Positions 21,601-34,648 of a DNA stretch of 64,000 nucleotides are shown piece by piece (position 1 is the stretch's first letter; every line of letters starts with the position of its first letter). The translations under genes and the position numbers were made by a program. The notes beneath the pieces were generated by a model. It had not been told where the DNA came from. It ran no database searches and saw nothing but the letters and a program-made list of their open reading frames with translations. Location of the stretch: contig NC_079880.1 in assembly GCF_029227915.1 (NCBI RefSeq), positions 5,706,001-5,770,000 on the forward strand, written 5' to 3'. The stretch comes from Hydractinia symbiolongicarpus (taxonomy: Eukaryota > Cnidaria > Hydrozoa > Anthoathecata > Hydractiniidae).

Positions 21601-24305
21601 TGAAAACATTTTTGAAAACTGCAAGTCTCATGGGCTTTAGTGGTGAAATAATAATTTAAAAAACCGTTCGGGAAATGAGTTTACACCCCGGGTACTTTCT
21701 TTGTATACTTTTGACTATACGGGCCGAGTCTTGGATTTACGGGAAGTCACGGGTTTTCGTTTGCCGGCAATTACACTTCTTTTATTCAGCGTCTCATCAA
21801 AAATGAAAACATTTTTGAAAACTACAAGTCTCATGGGCTTTAGTGGTGAAATAATAATTTAAAAAATCGTTCGGGAAATGAGTTTACACCCCGGGTACTT
21901 TCTTTGTATACTTTTGACTATACGGGCCGAGTCCGGGATTTACGGGAAGTCACGGGTTTTCGTTTGCCGGCAATTAAACTTCTTTTATTCAGCGTCTCAT
22001 CAAAAATGAAAACATTTTTGAAAACTACAAGTCTCATGGGCTTTAGTGGTGAAATAATAATTTAAAAAATCGTTCGGGAAATGAGTTTACACCCCGGGTA
22101 CTTTCTTTGTATACTTTTGACTATACGGGCCGAGTCCGGGATTTACGGGAAATCGCAGGTTTTCGTTTGCCGGCGATTAAACTTCTTTTATTCAGCGTCT
22201 CAACAAAAATGAAAACATTTTTGAAAACTACAAGTCTCATGCGTTTTAGTGGTGAAAAAATAATTTTAAAAATCGTTCAGGAAATGAGTTTACTCCCTGG
22301 GTACTTTCTTTGTATACTTTTGACTATACGGGCCGAGTGCGGGATTTACGGGAAGTCACGGGTTTTTGTTTGCCAGCGATTAAACTTCTTTTATTCAGCG
22401 TCTCAACAAAAATGAAAACATTTTTGAAAACTGCAAGTCTCATGGGCTTTAGTGGTGAAATAATAATTTAAAAAATCGTTTGGGAAATGAGTTTACTCCC
22501 TGGGTACTTTCTTTGTATACTTTTGACTATACGGGCCGAGTCCGGGATTTACGGGAAGTGGGGGGTTTTCGTTTGCCGGCAATTAAACTTCTTTTATTCA
22601 GCGTCTCATCAAAAAATGAAAACATTTTTGAAAACTACAACTCTCATGCGTTTTAGTGGTGAAAAAATAATTTAAAAATTCGTTAGGGAAATGAGTTTAC
22701 TCACTGGGTACTTTCCTTGTATACTTTTGACTATACGGGCCGAGACCAGGATTTACGGGAAATTGCGGATTTTCGTTTGCCGGCGATTAAACCTCTTTTA
22801 TTAGGCGTCTCATCAAAAATGAAAACATTTTTAAAAACTACAAGTCTCATGGGCTTTAGTGGTGAAATAATAATTTAAAAAATCGTTCGGGAAATGAGTT
22901 TACACCCCGGGTACTTTCTTTGTATACTTTTGACTATGCGGGCCGAGTCCGGGATTTACGGGAAGTGGCGGGTTTTCGTTTGCCGGCAATTAAACTTCTT
23001 TTATTCAGCGTCTCATCAAAAATGAAAACATTTTTAAAAACTACAAGTCTCATGGGCTTTAGTGGTGAAATAATAATTTAAAAAATCGTTTGGGAAATGA
23101 GTTTACACCCCGGGTACTTTCTTTGTATACTTTTGACTATACGGGCCGAGTCCGGGATTTACGGGAAATCGCAGGTTTTCGTTTGCCGGCGATTAAACTT
23201 CTTTTATTCAGCGTCTCATCAAAAATGAAAACATTTTTGAAAACTACAAGTCTCATGCGTTTTAGTGGTGAAAAAATAATTTTAAAAATCGTTCGGGAAA
23301 TGAGTTTACTCCCTGGGTACTTTCTTTGTATACTTTTGACTATACGGGCCGACTCCGGGATTTACGGGAAGTCGCGCGTTTTTGTTTGCCGGCGATTAAA
23401 CTTCTTTTATTCAGCGTCTCATCAAAAATGAAAACATTTTTGAAAACTACAAGTCTCATGCGTTTTAGTGGTGAAAAAATAATTTTAAAAATCGTTCGGG
23501 AAATGAGTTTACTCCCTGGGTACTTTCTTTGTATACTTTTGACTATACGGGCCGAGTCCGGGATTTACGGGAAGTGGCGGGTTTTCGTTTGCCGGCAATT
23601 AAACTTCTTTTATTCAGCGTCTCATCAAAAATGAAAACATTTTTGAAATATACAACTCTCATGCGTTTTAGTGGTGAAAAAAAAATTTAAAAAATCGTTC
23701 GGGAAATGAGTTAACTCACTGGGTACTTTCCTTGTATACTTTTGACTATACGGGCCGAGACCAGGATTTACGGGAAATTGCGGATTTTCGTTTGCCGGCG
23801 ATTAAACCTCCTTTATTAGGCGTCTCATCAAAAATGAAAACATTTTTGAAAACTACAAGTCTCATGGGCTTTAGTGGTGAAATAATAATTTAAAAAATTG
23901 TTCGGGAAATGCGTTTACACCCTGGGTACTTTCTTTATATACTTTTGACTATGCGGGCGGAGTCCGGGGTTTACGGGAAATGGCGGGTTTTCGTTTGCCG
24001 GCGATTGAACTTCTTTTATTTAGCGTCTCATCAAAAATGAAAACATTTTTGAAAACTACAAGTCTCATGCGTTTTAGTGGTGAAAAAATAATTTTAAAAA
24101 TCGTTCGGGAAATGAGTTTACTCCCTGGGTACTTTCTTTGTATACTTTTGACTATACGGGCCGAGTCCGGGATTTACGGGAAATTGCGGATTTTCGTTTG
24201 CCGGCGATTAAACTTCTTTTATTCAGCGTCTCATCAAAAATGAAAACATTTTTAAAAACTACAAGTCTCATGGGCTTTAGTGGTGAAATAATAATTTAAA
24301 AAATC
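18620..24305 (+). repeat. Block D (first pass)
   Basis: Typical marks are GCGGGCGGAGTCCGGGG or GCAGAGTCCGGGG with GAAATGGCGGG, TTATTTAGCG, GAGTGCGGG with GTTTTTGTTTGCC, and GACCAGGATTT following TTCGTTAGGG. Two periodicities are visible: a perfect-looking 812-bp tandem duplication (20854-22477) and a 2843-bp offset (about 19.6-20.85 kb versus 22.48-23.7 kb). The second follows the GAAGTGGGGGG unit at 19635 and 22478. Confidence 0.8.
20854..22477 (+). repeat. Block D 4-mer HOR, two 812-bp copies
   Basis: Copy 1 is 20854-21665 and copy 2 is 21666-22477. Both contain GAGTCTTGGATTT with GGCAATTACAC, then GAAGTCACGGG, then ATCGCAGG with CTCAACAAAAATG, then GTTCAGGAAATG with GAGTGCGGG and GCCAGCGATT. 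I noticed no difference between the copies, so the duplication looks recent. Confidence 0.92.
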
Positions 24306-26130
24306 GTTTGGGAAATGAGTTTACCGCCTGGGTAATTTCTTTGTATACTTTTGACTATACGGGCCGAGTACGGGATTTACGGGAAATCGCAGGTTTTCGT
24401 TTGCCGGCGATTAAACTTCTTTTATTCAGCGTCTCATCAAAAATGAAAACATTTTTGAAAACTACAAGTCTCATGCGTTTTAGTGGTGAAAAGATAATTT
24501 AAAAAATCGTTTTGGAAATGAGTTTACTCACAGGGTACTTTCTTTGTATACTTTTGACTATACGGGCCGAGTACGGGATTTACGGGAAATCGCAGGTTTT
24601 CGTTTGCCGGCGATTAAACTTCTTTTATTCAGCGTCTCATCAAAAATGAAAACATTTTTGAAAACTACAAGTCTCATGCGTTTTAGTGGTGAAAAGATAA
24701 TTTAAAAAATCGTTTTGGAAATGAGTTTACTCACAGGGTACTTTCTTTGTATACATTCGACTATACCGGCCAAGCCCGGGATTTACGTGAAATCGCGGGT
24801 TTTCGTTTGCCGGCGATTAAACCACTTTCATTAAGCGTCTCATCAAAAATGAAATCATTTTTGAAAACTACAAGTCTCATGCGTTTTAGTGGTGAAAAAA
24901 TAAATTAAAAAATTGTTCGGGAAATGAGTTTACTCCCTGGGTACTATCTTTGTATACTTTTGACTATACGGGCCAAGCCCGGGATTTACGGGAAATCTCA
25001 GGTTTTCGTTTGCCGGCGATTAAACCTCTTTCATTAAGCGTCTCATCAAAAATGAAAACATTTTTGAAAACTACAAGTCTTATGCGTTTTAGTGGTGAAA
25101 AAATAAATTAAAAAATCGTTCTGGAAATGAGTTTACTCACAGGGTACTTTCTTTGTATACATTCGACTATACGGGCCAAGCCTGGGATTTACGGGAAATC
25201 GCGGGTTTTCGTTTGCCGGCGATTAAACTTCTTTTATTCAGCGTCTCATCAAAAATGAAAACATTTTTGAAAACTACAAGTCTCATGCGTTTTAGTGGTG
25301 AAAAAAAATTTAAAAAATCGTTCGGGAAATGGGTTTACTCCCTGGGTACTTTCTTTGTATACATTCGACTATACGGGCCGAGTACGGGATTTACGGGAAA
25401 TCGCAGGTTTTCGTTTGCCGGCGATTAAACTTCTTTTATTCAGCGTCTCATCAAAAATGAAAACATTTTTGAAAACTACAAGTCTCATGCGTTTTAGTGG
25501 TGAAAAGATAATTTAAAAAATCGTTTTGGAAATGAGTTTACTCACAGGGTACTTTCTTTGTATACATTCGACTATACCGGCCAAGCCCGGGATTTACGTG
25601 AAATCGCGGGTTTTCGTTTGCCGGCGATTAAACCACTTTCATTAAGCGTCTCATCAAAAATGAAATCATTTTTGAAAACTACAAGTCTCATGCGTTTTAG
25701 TGGTGAAAAAATAAATTAAAAAATTGTTCGGGAAATGAGTTTACTCCCTGGGTACTATCTTTGTATACTTTTGACTATACGGGCCAAGCCCGGGATTTAC
25801 GGGAAATCTCAGGTTTTCGTTTGCCGGCGATTAAACCTCTTTCATTAAGCGTCTCATCAAAAATGAAAACATTTTTGAAAACTACAAGTCTTATGCGTTT
25901 TAGTGGTGAAAAAATAAATTAAAAAATCGTTCTGGAAATGAGTTTACTCACAGGGTACTTTCTTTGTATACATTCGACTATACGGGCCAAGCCTGGGATT
26001 TACGGGAAATCGCGGGTTTTCGTTTGCCGGCGATTAAACTTCTTTTATTCAGCGTCTCATCAAAAATGAAAACATTTTCGAAAACTACAAGTCTCATGCG
26101 TTTTAGTGGTGAAAAAAAATTTAAAAAATC
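24306..26130 (+). repeat. Block E (first pass), 4-mer HOR of 811 bp
   Basis: The block opens with GTTTGGGAAATGAG and TTTACCGCCTGGG at 24306. Two tandem 811-bp copies follow, about 24557-25367 and 25368-26178. Marks are GAGTACGGG, CTATACCGGCC with TTTACGTGAAATC, GAAATCATTTTTG (24852 and 25663) and AATCTCAGG. One difference was noticed, TTTCGAAAAC for TTTTGAAAAC near 26079. The copy boundary lies inside the hybrid monomer starting at 25320, in 25367-25379. Confidence 0.88.
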
Positions 26131-28357
26131 GTTCGGGAAATGGGTTTACTCCCTGGGTACTTTCTTTGTATACATTCGACTATACGGGCCAAGGCCGGGA
26201 TTTACGGGAAATCGCGGGATTTCGTTTGCCGGCGATTAAACATCTTTTATTAAGCGTCTCATCAAAAATGAAACATTTTTGAAAACTACAAGTCTCATGC
26301 GTTTTAGTGGTGAAAAAATAAATTAAAAAATCGTTCTGGAAATGAGTTTACTCACAGGGTACTTTCTTTGTATACATTCGACTATACGGGCCAAGCCCGG
26401 GATTTACGGGAAATCGCGGGTTTTCGTTTGCCGGCGATTAAACCTCTTTCATTAAGCGTCTCATCAAAAATGAAAACATTTCTGAAAACTACAAGTCTCA
26501 TGCGTTTTAGTGGTGAAAAATAAATTAAAAAATCGTTCTGGAAATGAGTTTACTCACAGGGTACTTTCTTTGTATACATTCGACTATACGGGCCAAGCCT
26601 GGGATTTACGTGAAATCGCGGGTTTTCGTTTGCCGGCGATTAAACCTCTTTCATCAAGCGTCTCATCAAAAATGAAAACATTTCTGAAAACTACAAGTCT
26701 CACGCGTTTTAGTAGTGAAAAAAAAATTTAAAAAATCGTTCGGGAAATGAGTTTACTCCCTGGGTACTTTCTTTGTATACATTCGACTATACGGGCCAAG
26801 CCCGGGATTTACGGGAAATCGCGGGATTTCGTTTGCCGGCGATTAAACATCTTTTATTAAGCGTCTCATCAAAAATGAAACATTTTTGAAAACTACAAGT
26901 CTCATGCGTTTTAGTGGTGAAAAAATAAATTAAAAAATCGTTCTGGAAATGAGTTTACTCACAGGGTACTTTCTTTGTATACATTCGACTATACGGGCCA
27001 AGCCCGGGATTTACGGGAAATCGCGGGTTTTCGTTTGCCGGCGATTAAACCTCTTTCATTAAGCGTCTCATCAAAAATGAAAACATTTCTGAAAACTACA
27101 AGTCTCATGCGTTTTAGTGGTGAAAAATAAATTAAAAAATCGTTTTGGAAATGAGTTTACTCACAGGGTACTTTCTTTGTATACATTCGACTATACGGGC
27201 CAAGCCTGGGATTTACGTGAAATCGCGGGTTTTCGTTTGCCGGCGATTAAACCTCTTTCATCAAGCGTCTCATCAAAAATGAAAACATTTCTGAAAACTA
27301 CAAGTCTCACGCGTTTTAGTAGTGAAAAAAAAAATTAAAAAATCGTTCGGGAAATGAGTTTACTCCCTGGGTACTTTCTTTGTATACATTCGACTATACG
27401 GGCCAAGCCCGGGATTTACGGGAAATCGCGGGATTTCGTTTGCCGGCGATTAAACCTCTTTTATTAAGCGTCTCATCAAAAATGAAAACATTTTTGAAAA
27501 CTGCAAGTCTCATGCGTTTTAGTGGTGCAAAGATAATTGAAAAAATCGTTTCGGAAATGAGTTTACTCACAGGGTACTTTATTTGTATACATTCGACTAT
27601 ACGGGCCAAGCCCGGGATTTACGGGAAATCGCGGGTTTTCGTTTGCCGGCGATTAAACCTCTTTCATTAAGCGTCTCATCAAAAATGAAAACATTTCTGA
27701 AAACTACAAGTCTCATGCGTTTTAGTGGTGAAAAATAAATTAAAAAATCGTTCTGGAAATGAGTTTACTCACAGGGTACTTTCTTTGTATACATTCGACT
27801 ATACGGGCCAAGCCTGGGATTTACGTGAAATCGCGGGTTTTCGTTTGCCGGCGATTAAACCTCTTTCATCAAGCGTCTCATCAAAAATGAAAACATTTCT
27901 GAAAACTACAAGTCTCACGCGTTTTAGTAGTGAAAAAAAAATTTAAAAAATCGTTCGGGAAATGAGTTTACTCCCTGGGTACTTTCTTTGTATACATTCG
28001 ACTATACGGGCCAAGCCCGGGATTTACGGGAAATCGCGGGATTTCGTTTGCCGGCGATTAAACCTCTTTTATTAAGCGTCTCATCAAAAATGAAAACATT
28101 TTTGAAAACTGCAAGTCTCATGCGTTTTAGTGGTGCAAAGATAATTGAAAAAATCGTTTCGGAAATGAGTTTACTCACAGGGTACTTTATTTGTATACAT
28201 TCGACTATACGGGCCAAGCCCGGGATTTACGGGAAATCGCGGGTTTTCGTTTGCCGGCGATTAAAGAACTTTCATTAAGCGTCTCATCAAAAATGAAAAC
28301 ATTTCTGAAAACTACAAGTCTCATGCGTTTTAGTGGTGAAAATTAACTTAAAAAATC
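26131..28357 (+). repeat. Block F, 3-mer HOR of 607-608 bp, three copies plus a partial
   Basis: Units are 26131-26737, 26738-27344 and 27345-27952, then a partial 27953-28357. Within each: f1 (GTTCGGG, CGCGGGATTTCG, TTTTATTAAGCG), f2 (CACAGGG, CCTCTTTCATTAAG) and f3 (TTTACGTGAAATC, TTTCATCAAGCG, CTCACGCGTTTTAGTAGTG). The third copy has f2 replaced by the GTTTCGGAAATGAG type with GTGCAAAGATAATTG, which leads into block B'. All units belong to the CATTCG spacer class. Confidence 0.9.
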
Positions 28358-28965
28358 GTTCGGGAACTGAGTTTACTCCCTGGGTACTTTCTTTGTATAC
28401 TTTTGACTATACGGGCCGGGTCCGGGATTTACGGGAAGTCGCGGGTTTTCGTTTACCGGCAATTAAAGTTCTTTTATTCAGCGTCTCATCAAATATGAAA
28501 ACATTTTTAAAAACTACAAGTCTCATGGGCTTTAGTGGTGAAATAGTAATTTAAAAAATCGTTCGGGAAATGAGTTTACACCCCGGGTACTTTCTTTGTA
28601 TACTTTTGACTATACGGGCCGAGTCCGGGATTTACGGGAAATCGCAGGTTTTCGTTTGCCGGCGATTAAACAACTTTCATTAAGCGTCTCATCAAAAATG
28701 AGAACATTTCTGAAAACTACAAGTCTCGTGCGTTTTAGTGGTGAAAATTAATTTAAAAAATCGTTCGGGAAATGAATTTACTCCCTGGGTACTTTCTTTG
28801 TATACTTTTGACTATACGGGCCGAGTCCGGGATTTACGGGAAGTCGCGAGTTTTCGTTTACCGGCAATTAAACTTCTTTTATTCAGCGTCTCATCAAATA
28901 TGAAAACATTTTTAAAAACTACAAGTCTCATGGGCTTTAGTGGTGAAATAGTAATTTAAAAAATC
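28358..28965 (+). repeat. Block B', second copy of the B entry sequence
   Basis: It begins GTTCGGGAACTGAG, as at 4458, and is followed by CACCCCGGG with AACTTTCATTAAGCG and ATGAGAACATTTC (as at 4864), then GTTCGGGAAATGAATT with TTTACCGGCAATTAAAC (as at 5068). The resemblance to 4458-5267 extends over several rare variants, not just the general consensus. Confidence 0.85.
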
Positions 28966-31900
28966 GTTCGGAAAATGAGTTTACTCCCTGGGTACTTTCT
29001 TTGTATACTTTTGACTATACGGGCCGAGTCCGGGATTTACGGGACGTCGCGGGTTTTCGTTTGCCGGTGATTAAACTTCTTTTATTCAGCGTCTCATCAA
29101 AAATGAACATATTTTTAAATACTACAAGTCTCATGGGCTTTAGTGGTGAAATAACAATTTAAAAAATTGTTCGGGAAATGAGTTTACACCCTGGGTACTT
29201 TCTTTGTATACTTTTGACTATACGGGCCGAGTCCGGGATTTACGGGAAATCGCAGGTTTTCGTTTGCCGGCGATTAAACTTCTTTTATTCAGCGTCTCAT
29301 CAAAAATGAAAACATTTTTGAAAACTACAAGTCTCATGCGTTTTAGTGGTGAAAAAATAATTTAAAACTTCCTTAGGGAAATGAGTTTACTCACTGGGTA
29401 CTTTCCTTGTATACATTCGACTATACGGGCCGAAACCGGGATTTACGGGAAATCGCGGGTTTTCGGTTGCCGGCGATTAAACTTCTTTTATTCAGCGTCT
29501 CATCAAAAATGAAAACATTTTTAAAAACTACAAGTCTTATGGGCTTGAGTGGTAAAATATAAATTTAAAAAAACGTTTGGGAAATGAGTTTACTCCCTGG
29601 ATACTTTCTTTGTATACTTTTGACTATACGGGCCGAGTCCGGGATTTACGGGACGTCGCGGGTTTTCGTTTGCCGGTGATTAAACTTCTTTTATTCAGCG
29701 TCTCATCAAAAATGAACATATTTTTAAATACTACAAGTCTCATGGGCTTTAGTGGTGAAATAACAATTTAAAAAATTGTTCGGGAAATGAGTTTACACCC
29801 TGGGTACTTTCTTTGTATACTTTTGACTATACGGGCCGAGTCCGGGATTTACGGGAAATCGCAGGTTTTCGTTTGCCGGCGATTAAACTTCTTTTATTCA
29901 GCGTCTCATCAAAAATGAAAACATTTTTGAAAACTACAAGTCTCATGCGTTTTAGTGGTGAAAAAATAATTTAAAACTTCCTTAGGGAAATGAGTTTACT
30001 CACTGGGTACTTTCCTTGTATACATTCGACTATACGGGCCGAAACCGGGATTTACGGGAAATCGCGGGTTTTCGGTTGCCGGCGATTAAACTTCTTTTAT
30101 TCAGCGTCTCATCAAAAATGAAAACATTTTTAAAAACTACAAGTCTTATGGGCTTGAGTGGTAAAATATAAATTTAAAAAAACGTTTGGGAAATGAGTTT
30201 ACTCCCTGGATACTTTCTTTGTATACTTTTGACTATACGGGCGGAGTCCGGGATTTACGGGAAATCGCAGGTTTTCGTTTGCCGGCGATTAAACTTCTTT
30301 TATTCAGCGTCTCATCAAAAATGAAAACATTTTTGAAAACTACAAGTCTCATGCGTTTTAGTGGTGAAAAAATAATTTAAAAAATCGTTCGGGAAATGAG
30401 TTTACTCCCTGGGTACTATCTTTGTATACATTTGACTATACGGGCCAAGCCCGGGATTTACGGGAAATCGCGCGTTTTCGTTTGCCGGCGATTAAACTTC
30501 TTTTATTCAGCGTCTCATCAGAAATCAAAACATTTTTGAAAACTACAAGTATCATGCGTTTTAGTGGTGAAAAAAAAATTTCAAAAATCGTTCGGGAAAT
30601 GAGTTTACTTCCTGTGTACTTTCTTTGTATACATTCGACTATACGGGCCAAGCCCGGGATTTACGGGAAATCGCGGGATTTCGTTTGCCGGCGATTAAAC
30701 CTCTTTTATTAGGCGTCTCATCAAAAATGAAAACATTTTTAAAAACTACAAGTCTCATGGGCTTTAGTGGTGAAATAATAATTTAAAAAATCGTTCGGGA
30801 AATGAGTTTACACACCGCGTACTTTCTTTGTATACTTTTGACTATACGGGCCGAGTCCGGGATTTACGGGAAGTCGTGGGTTTTCCTTTGCCGGCAATTA
30901 AACTTCTTTTATTCAGCGTCTCATCAAATATGAAAACATTTTTAAAAACTACAAGTCTCATGGGCTTTAGTGGTGAAATAGTAATTTAAAAAATCGGTCG
31001 GGAAATGAGTTTACACCCCGGGTACTTTCTTTGTATACTTTTGACTATACGGGCCGAGTCCGGGATTTACGGGAAATCGCAGGTTTTCGTTTGCCGGCGA
31101 TTAAACTTCTTTTATTCAGCGTCTCATCAAAAATGAAAACATTTTTGAAAACTACAAGTCTCATGCGTTTTAGTGGTGAAAAAATAATTTAAAAAATCGT
31201 TCGGAAAATGAGTTTACTCCCTGGGTACTTTCTTTGTATACTTTTGACTATACGGGCCGATTCCGGGATTTACGGGACGTCGCGGGTTTTCGTTTGCCGG
31301 TGATTAAACTTCTTTTATTCAGCGTCTCATCAAAAATGAACATATTTTTAAATACTACAAGTCTAGTGGGCTTTAGTGGTGAAATAATAATTTAAAAAAT
31401 CGTTCGGGAAATGAGTTTACACCCTGGGTACTTTCTTTGTATATTTTTGACTATACGGGCCGAGTCCGGGATTTACGGGAAATCGCGGGTTTTCGTTTGC
31501 CGGCGATTAAACTTCTTTTATTCAGCGTCTCATCAAAAATGAAAACATTTTTAAAAACTACAAGTCTCATGGGCTTGAGTGGTAAAATATAAATTTAAAA
31601 AAACGTTTGGGAAATGAGTTTACTCCCTGGGTACTATCTTTGTATACTTTTGACTATACGGGCCAAGCCCGGGATTTACGGGAAATCGCGCGTTTTCGTT
31701 TGCCGGCGATTAAACTTCTTTTATTCAGCGTCTCATCAGAAATCAAAACATTTTTGAAAACTACAAGTATCATGCGTTTTAGTGGTGAAAAAAAAATTTA
31801 AAAAATCGTTCGGGAAATGAGTTTACTTCCTATGTACTTTCTTTGTATACATTCGACTATACGGGCCAAGCCCGGGATTTACGGGAAATCGCGGGATTTC

Positions 31901-34243
31901 GTTTGCCGGCGATTAAACCTCTTTTATTAGGTGTCTCATCAAAAATGAAAACATTTTTAAAAACTACAAGTCTCATGGGCTTTAGTGGTGAAATAATAAT
32001 TTAAAAAATCGTTCGGGAAATGAGTTTACACCCCGGGTACTTTCTTTATATACTTTTGACTATACGGGCCGAGTCCGGGATTTACGGGAAGTCACGGGTT
32101 TTCGTTTGCCGGCAATTAAACTTCTTTTATTCAGCGTCTCATCAAAAATGAAAACATTTTTGAAAACTACAAGTCTCATGGGCTTGAGTGGTAAAATATA
32201 AAGTTAAAAAAACGTTTGGGAAATGAGTTTACTCCCTGGGTACTTTCTTTGTATACTTTTGACTATACGGGCCGAGTCCGGGATTTACGGGAAATCGCAG
32301 GTTTTCGTTTGCCGGCGATTAAACTTCTTTTAATCAGCGTCTCATCAAAAATGAAAACATTTTTGAAAACTACAAGTCTCCTGCGTTTTAGTGGTGAAAA
32401 AATAATTTAAAAAATCGTTCGGGAAATGAGTTTACTCCCTGGGTACTATCTTTGTATACTTTTGACTATACGGGCCAAGCCCGGGATTTACGGGAAATCG
32501 CGCGTTTTCGTTTGCCGGCGATTAAACTTCTTTTATTCAGCGTCTCATCAGAAATCAAAACATTTTTGAAAACTACGAGTATCATGCGTTTTAGTGGTGA
32601 AAAAAAAAATTAAAAAATCGTTCGGGAAATGAGTTTACTTCCTATGTACTTTCTTTGTATACATTCGACTATACGGGCCAAGCCCGGGATTTACGGGAAA
32701 TCGCGGGATTTCGTTTGCCGGCGATTAAACCTCTTTTATTAGGCGTCTCATCAAAAATGAAAACATTTTTAAAAACTACAAGTCTCATGGGCTTTAGTGG
32801 TGAAATAATAATTTAAAAAATCGTTCGGGAAATGAGTTTACACCCCGGGTACTTTCTTTGTATACTTTTGACTATACGGGCCGAGTCCGGGATTTACGGG
32901 AAGTCACGGGTTTTCGTTTGCCGGCAATTAAACTTCTTTTATTCAGCGTCTTATCAAAAATGAAAACATTTTTGAAAACTACAAGTCTCATGGGCTTTAG
33001 TGGTGAAATAATAATTTAAAAAATCGTTCGGGAAATGAGTTTACACCCCGGGTACTTTCTTTGTATACTTTTGACTATACGGGCCGAGTCCGGGATTGAC
33101 GGGAAATCGCAGGTTTTCGTTTGCCGGCGATTAAACTTCTTTTATTCAGCGTCTCATCAAAAATGAAAACATTTTTGAAAACTACAAGTCTCATGGGCTT
33201 GAGTGGTAAAATATAAATTTAAAAAAACGTTTGGGAAATGAGTTTACTCCCTGGGTACTTTCTTTGTATACTTTTGACTATACGGGCCGAGTCCGGGATT
33301 TACGGGAAATCGCAGGTTTTCGTTTGCCGGCGATTAAACTTCTTTTATTCAGCGTCTCATCAAAAATGAAAACATTTTTGAAAACTACAAGTCTCCTGCG
33401 TTTTAGTGGTGAAAAAATAATTTAAAAAATCGTTCGGGAAATGAGTTTACTCCCTGGGTACTATCTTTGTATACTTTTGACTATACGGGCCAAGCCCGGG
33501 ATTTACGGGAAATCGCGCGTTTTCGTTTGCCGGCGATTAAATTTCTTTTATTCAGCGTCTCATCAGAAATCAAAACATTTTTGAAAACTACAAGTATCAT
33601 GCGTTTTAGTGGTGAAAAAAAAATTTAAAAAATCGTTCGGGAAATGAGTTTACTTCCTATGTACTTTCTTTGTATACATTCGACTATACGGGCCAAGCCC
33701 GGGATTTACGGGAAATCGCGGGATTTCGTTTGCCGGCGATTAAACCTGTTTTATTAGGCGTCTCATAAAAAATGAAAACATTTTTAAAAACTACAAGTCT
33801 CATGGGCTTTAGTGGTGAAATAATAATTTAAAAAATCGTTCGGGAAATGAGTTTACACCCCGGGTACTTTCTTAGTATACTTTTAACTATACGGGCCGAG
33901 TCCGGGATTTACGGGAAGTCACGGGTTTTTGTTTGCCGGCAATTAAACTTCTTTTAATCAGCGTCTCATCAAAAATGAAAACATTTTTGAAAACTACAAG
34001 TCTCATGGGCTTTAGTGGTGAAATAATAATTTAAAAAATCGTTCGGGAAATGAGTTTACACCCCGGGTACCTTCTTTGTATACTTTTGACTATACGGGCC
34101 GAGTCCGGGATTTACGGGAAATCGTAGGTTTTCGTTTCCCGGCGATTAAACTTCTTTTATTCAGCGTCTCATCAAAAATGAAAACATTTTTTAAAACTAC
34201 AAGTCTCATGCGTTTTAGTGGTGAAAAAATAATTTAAAAAATC
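28966..34243 (+). repeat. Block C', second pass of C-type subfamilies
   Basis: The order is c1 with CGAAACCGGG and c2 (about 29.37 and 29.57 kb, repeated 609 bp later at about 29.98 and 30.18 kb), then CAGAAATCAAAAC, TTCCTGTGTAC and CACACCGCGTAC (about 30.4-30.8 kb), then three rounds of TTCCTATGTAC with GAAGTCACGGG (about 31.8-33.9 kb). This is the early-to-late order of block C compressed to 5.3 kb. The c2-type starts near 32214 and 33229 are 1015 bp apart (five units). Confidence 0.8.
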
Positions 34244-34648
34244 GTTCGGGAAATGAGTTTACTTCCTATGTACTTTCTTTGTATACTTTTGACTATGCGG
34301 GCGGAGTCCGGGGTTTACGGGAAATGGCGGGTTTTCGTTTGCCGGCGATTGAACTTCTTTTATTTAGCGTCTCATCAAAAATGAAAACATTTTTGAAAAC
34401 TACAAGTCTCATGCGTTTTAGTTGTGAAAAAATAATTTAAAAAATCGTTCGGGAAATGAGTTTACTCCCTGGGTACTTTCTTTGTATACTTTTGACTATA
34501 CGGGCCGAGTCCGGGATTTACGGGAAATTGCGGATTTTCGTTTGCCGGCGATTAAACTTCTTTTATTCAGCGTCTCATCAAAAATGAAAACATTTTTAAA
34601 AACTACAAGTCTCATGGGCTTTAGTGGTGAAATAATAATTTAAAAAGC
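34244..34648 (+). repeat. Block D', two-monomer remnant of D
   Basis: The first monomer (from 34244) starts as late C (TTCCTATGTAC) and switches, within 34271-34286, to the D type GACTATGCGGGCGGAG with GAAATGGCGGG and GATTGAAC. The second has GAAATTGCGGATTTTCG. The same two backs occur in this order at about 23.94-24.3 kb, immediately before block E. D is therefore represented here by about 0.4 kb against 5.7 kb in the first pass. Confidence 0.83.
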